Assembly: GCF_017377875.1 (NCBI RefSeq)
Contig: NZ_CP070975.1
Coordinates: 2,356,001-2,420,000 of the forward strand
DNA: 64,000 nt
Source: Alcaligenes sp. SORT26
GTDB taxonomy: Bacteria > Pseudomonadota > Gammaproteobacteria > Burkholderiales > Burkholderiaceae_B
Direction of reading: 5' to 3'
Shown: piece after piece, positions 63,399 to 64,000 of the stretch
Layout of the letters: every line of letters starts with the position of its first letter
Numbering within the stretch: position 1 is the stretch's first letter
Position numbers and translations under genes: made by a program
Notes under the pieces: model-generated
What the model saw: only the letters and a program-made list of their open reading frames with translations
Database searches by the model: none
What the model was told of the DNA's origin: nothing

Positions 63399-64000
63399 AT
63401 GTCCCAGTTACCTTCTTTGCCAATCAACTCCGCCCACGTCGAGCAGCAATTCAATCGCCGCGCTCCCCTGGATCATGCTCAGTTTCTTTATGGTGAAGTC
63501 GCACAGCGGATGTTGTCCCGACTGGCCCTGGTGCGTTTGCAGCCCACTCATATTCTGGACGCAGGTTGTGGTGCCAGCCACGCGCTGGAACCCTTGCGTT
63601 CCCGCTACCCGGACATGATTTACACCGGGCTGGATCGCAGTGAAAAACTGCTGGAAGTCGCTCGCGAGCGCTACCAGGCCAAGCCCAGTCTGTGGCAGAA
63701 ACTACGCAATCAACCCACCCCGGCAGCCAGTTGGGTTCATGCCGATATGGCCGAAAGCGGCTTGCCTGCCGAAAGCCAGGAACTGGTCTGGTCAAATATG
63801 GCCCTGCACTGGCACCCTGAACCTCATCGGGTGCTGGCGGAATGGAACCGCTTGCTCAAACCCGAAACGCTGGTCATGTTCTCTTGCCTGGGCCCGGGCT
63901 CTTTGGCTGAACTGCGCAGCGCCATGGAGCAGGCCGATCTGGGCACCCAGACACTGGAATTCGTGGATATGCACGACTTTGGGGACTTGCTGCTGGAAAA
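63399..64000 (+). CDS. BioC-like SAM-dependent methyltransferase (partial, 3' end outside window)
   Basis: About 200 residues are visible from MSQLPSLPINSAHVEQQFNR at 63399; the frame is open to the right edge. SAM-binding loop ILDAGCGASHALEPLRSRYP, then YTGLDRSEKLLEVA, and the post-motif region LVWSNMALHWHPEPHRVLAEWNRLLKPETLVMFSCLGPGSLAELR. The RAAPLD..-like N-terminus (FNRRAPLDHAQFLYGEVAQRML) and the WSNMALHW motif point to BioC, malonyl-ACP O-methyltransferase of biotin synthesis. bioC next to comF is a recurrent arrangement. Other class I methyltransferases cannot be excluded. No Shine-Dalgarno seen. Confidence 0.8.
   Translation, partial: MSQLPSLPINSAHVEQQFNRRAPLDHAQFLYGEVAQRMLSRLALVRLQPTHILDAGCGASHALEPLRSRYPDMIYTGLDRSEKLLEVARERYQAKPSLWQKLRNQPTPAASWVHADMAESGLPAESQELVWSNMALHWHPEPHRVLAEWNRLLKPETLVMFSCLGPGSLAELRSAMEQADLGTQTLEFVDMHDFGDLLLE

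Overview
The window looks like chromosomal core sequence of a betaproteobacterium of the order Burkholderiales, most likely family Alcaligenaceae and close to Alcaligenes. This is inferred from the protein sequences and from gene order (lptC-lptA-lptB-hpf-ptsN-hprK-rapZ, rsmI/yraN/gmhA/dolP, gpmA-envC-ctpA-moeB, grxC-secB-gpsA, a Bug-type tricarboxylate-binding protein, and a DUF3683-type FAD/FeS fusion). It was not checked against a database. I saw no rRNA, tRNA, insertion sequence, prophage or CRISPR array. Nearly all the DNA is coding.

Layout. 1-4.25 kb: the start of an unidentified gene at the left edge, then a minus-strand operon of three CorA-like two-helix membrane proteins interleaved with two small one-helix membrane proteins, then an unknown 115-aa protein. 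4.25-9.4 kb (plus): a gene-poor stretch with inverted repeats, then thiG, thiD, mtnN, pcm and a TolC-type outer-membrane channel. 9.4-15.3 kb (minus): rfaE2, a ferritin-like diiron protein, ubiB, ubiJ, a Tim44-like protein and ubiE, so three of the genes serve ubiquinone synthesis. 15.5-19.8 kb (plus): phoB-phoR, a VOC protein and pxpB-pxpC. Then ilvA (minus), a YqaA-type membrane protein, a 1313-aa FAD/Fe-S oxidoreductase, a PNPOx-like protein and a secreted S8 serine-protease autotransporter (plus).

30.2-37.9 kb (minus): apt, then a cytochrome bd module in the transcription order gbsR-cydA-cydB-cydX-cydD-cydC. A perfect 18-bp palindrome lies just upstream of gbsR and is a good candidate operator. 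38.0-45.8 kb (plus): Kdo synthesis and LPS export (kdsD, kdsC, lptC, lptA, lptB), then hpf, ptsN, hprK, rapZ and rlpA. The usual rpoN between lptB and hpf is missing. 45.8-50.9 kb: rsmI (minus), then yraN, gmhA, dolP, a TlpA-like thioredoxin, argB and a HAD nucleotidase (plus). 50.9-53.5 kb: an aldehyde dehydrogenase divergent from an AraC-family regulator. 53.5-58.3 kb (minus): gpmA, envC, ctpA and a MoeB/ThiF-like protein. 58.4-61.7 kb (plus): rhodanese, grxC, secB, gpsA and a Bug receptor. The right end has trmL and comF (minus) and a BioC-like methyltransferase that runs off the edge.

The items most worth following up are the triple CorA-like operon with altered GMN signatures, the gbsR-cyd operator, and a recurring arrangement at kdsD, ptsN and gmhA in which a -10-like hexamer sits 6-7 nt before an ATG that has no Shine-Dalgarno, suggesting leaderless mRNAs.
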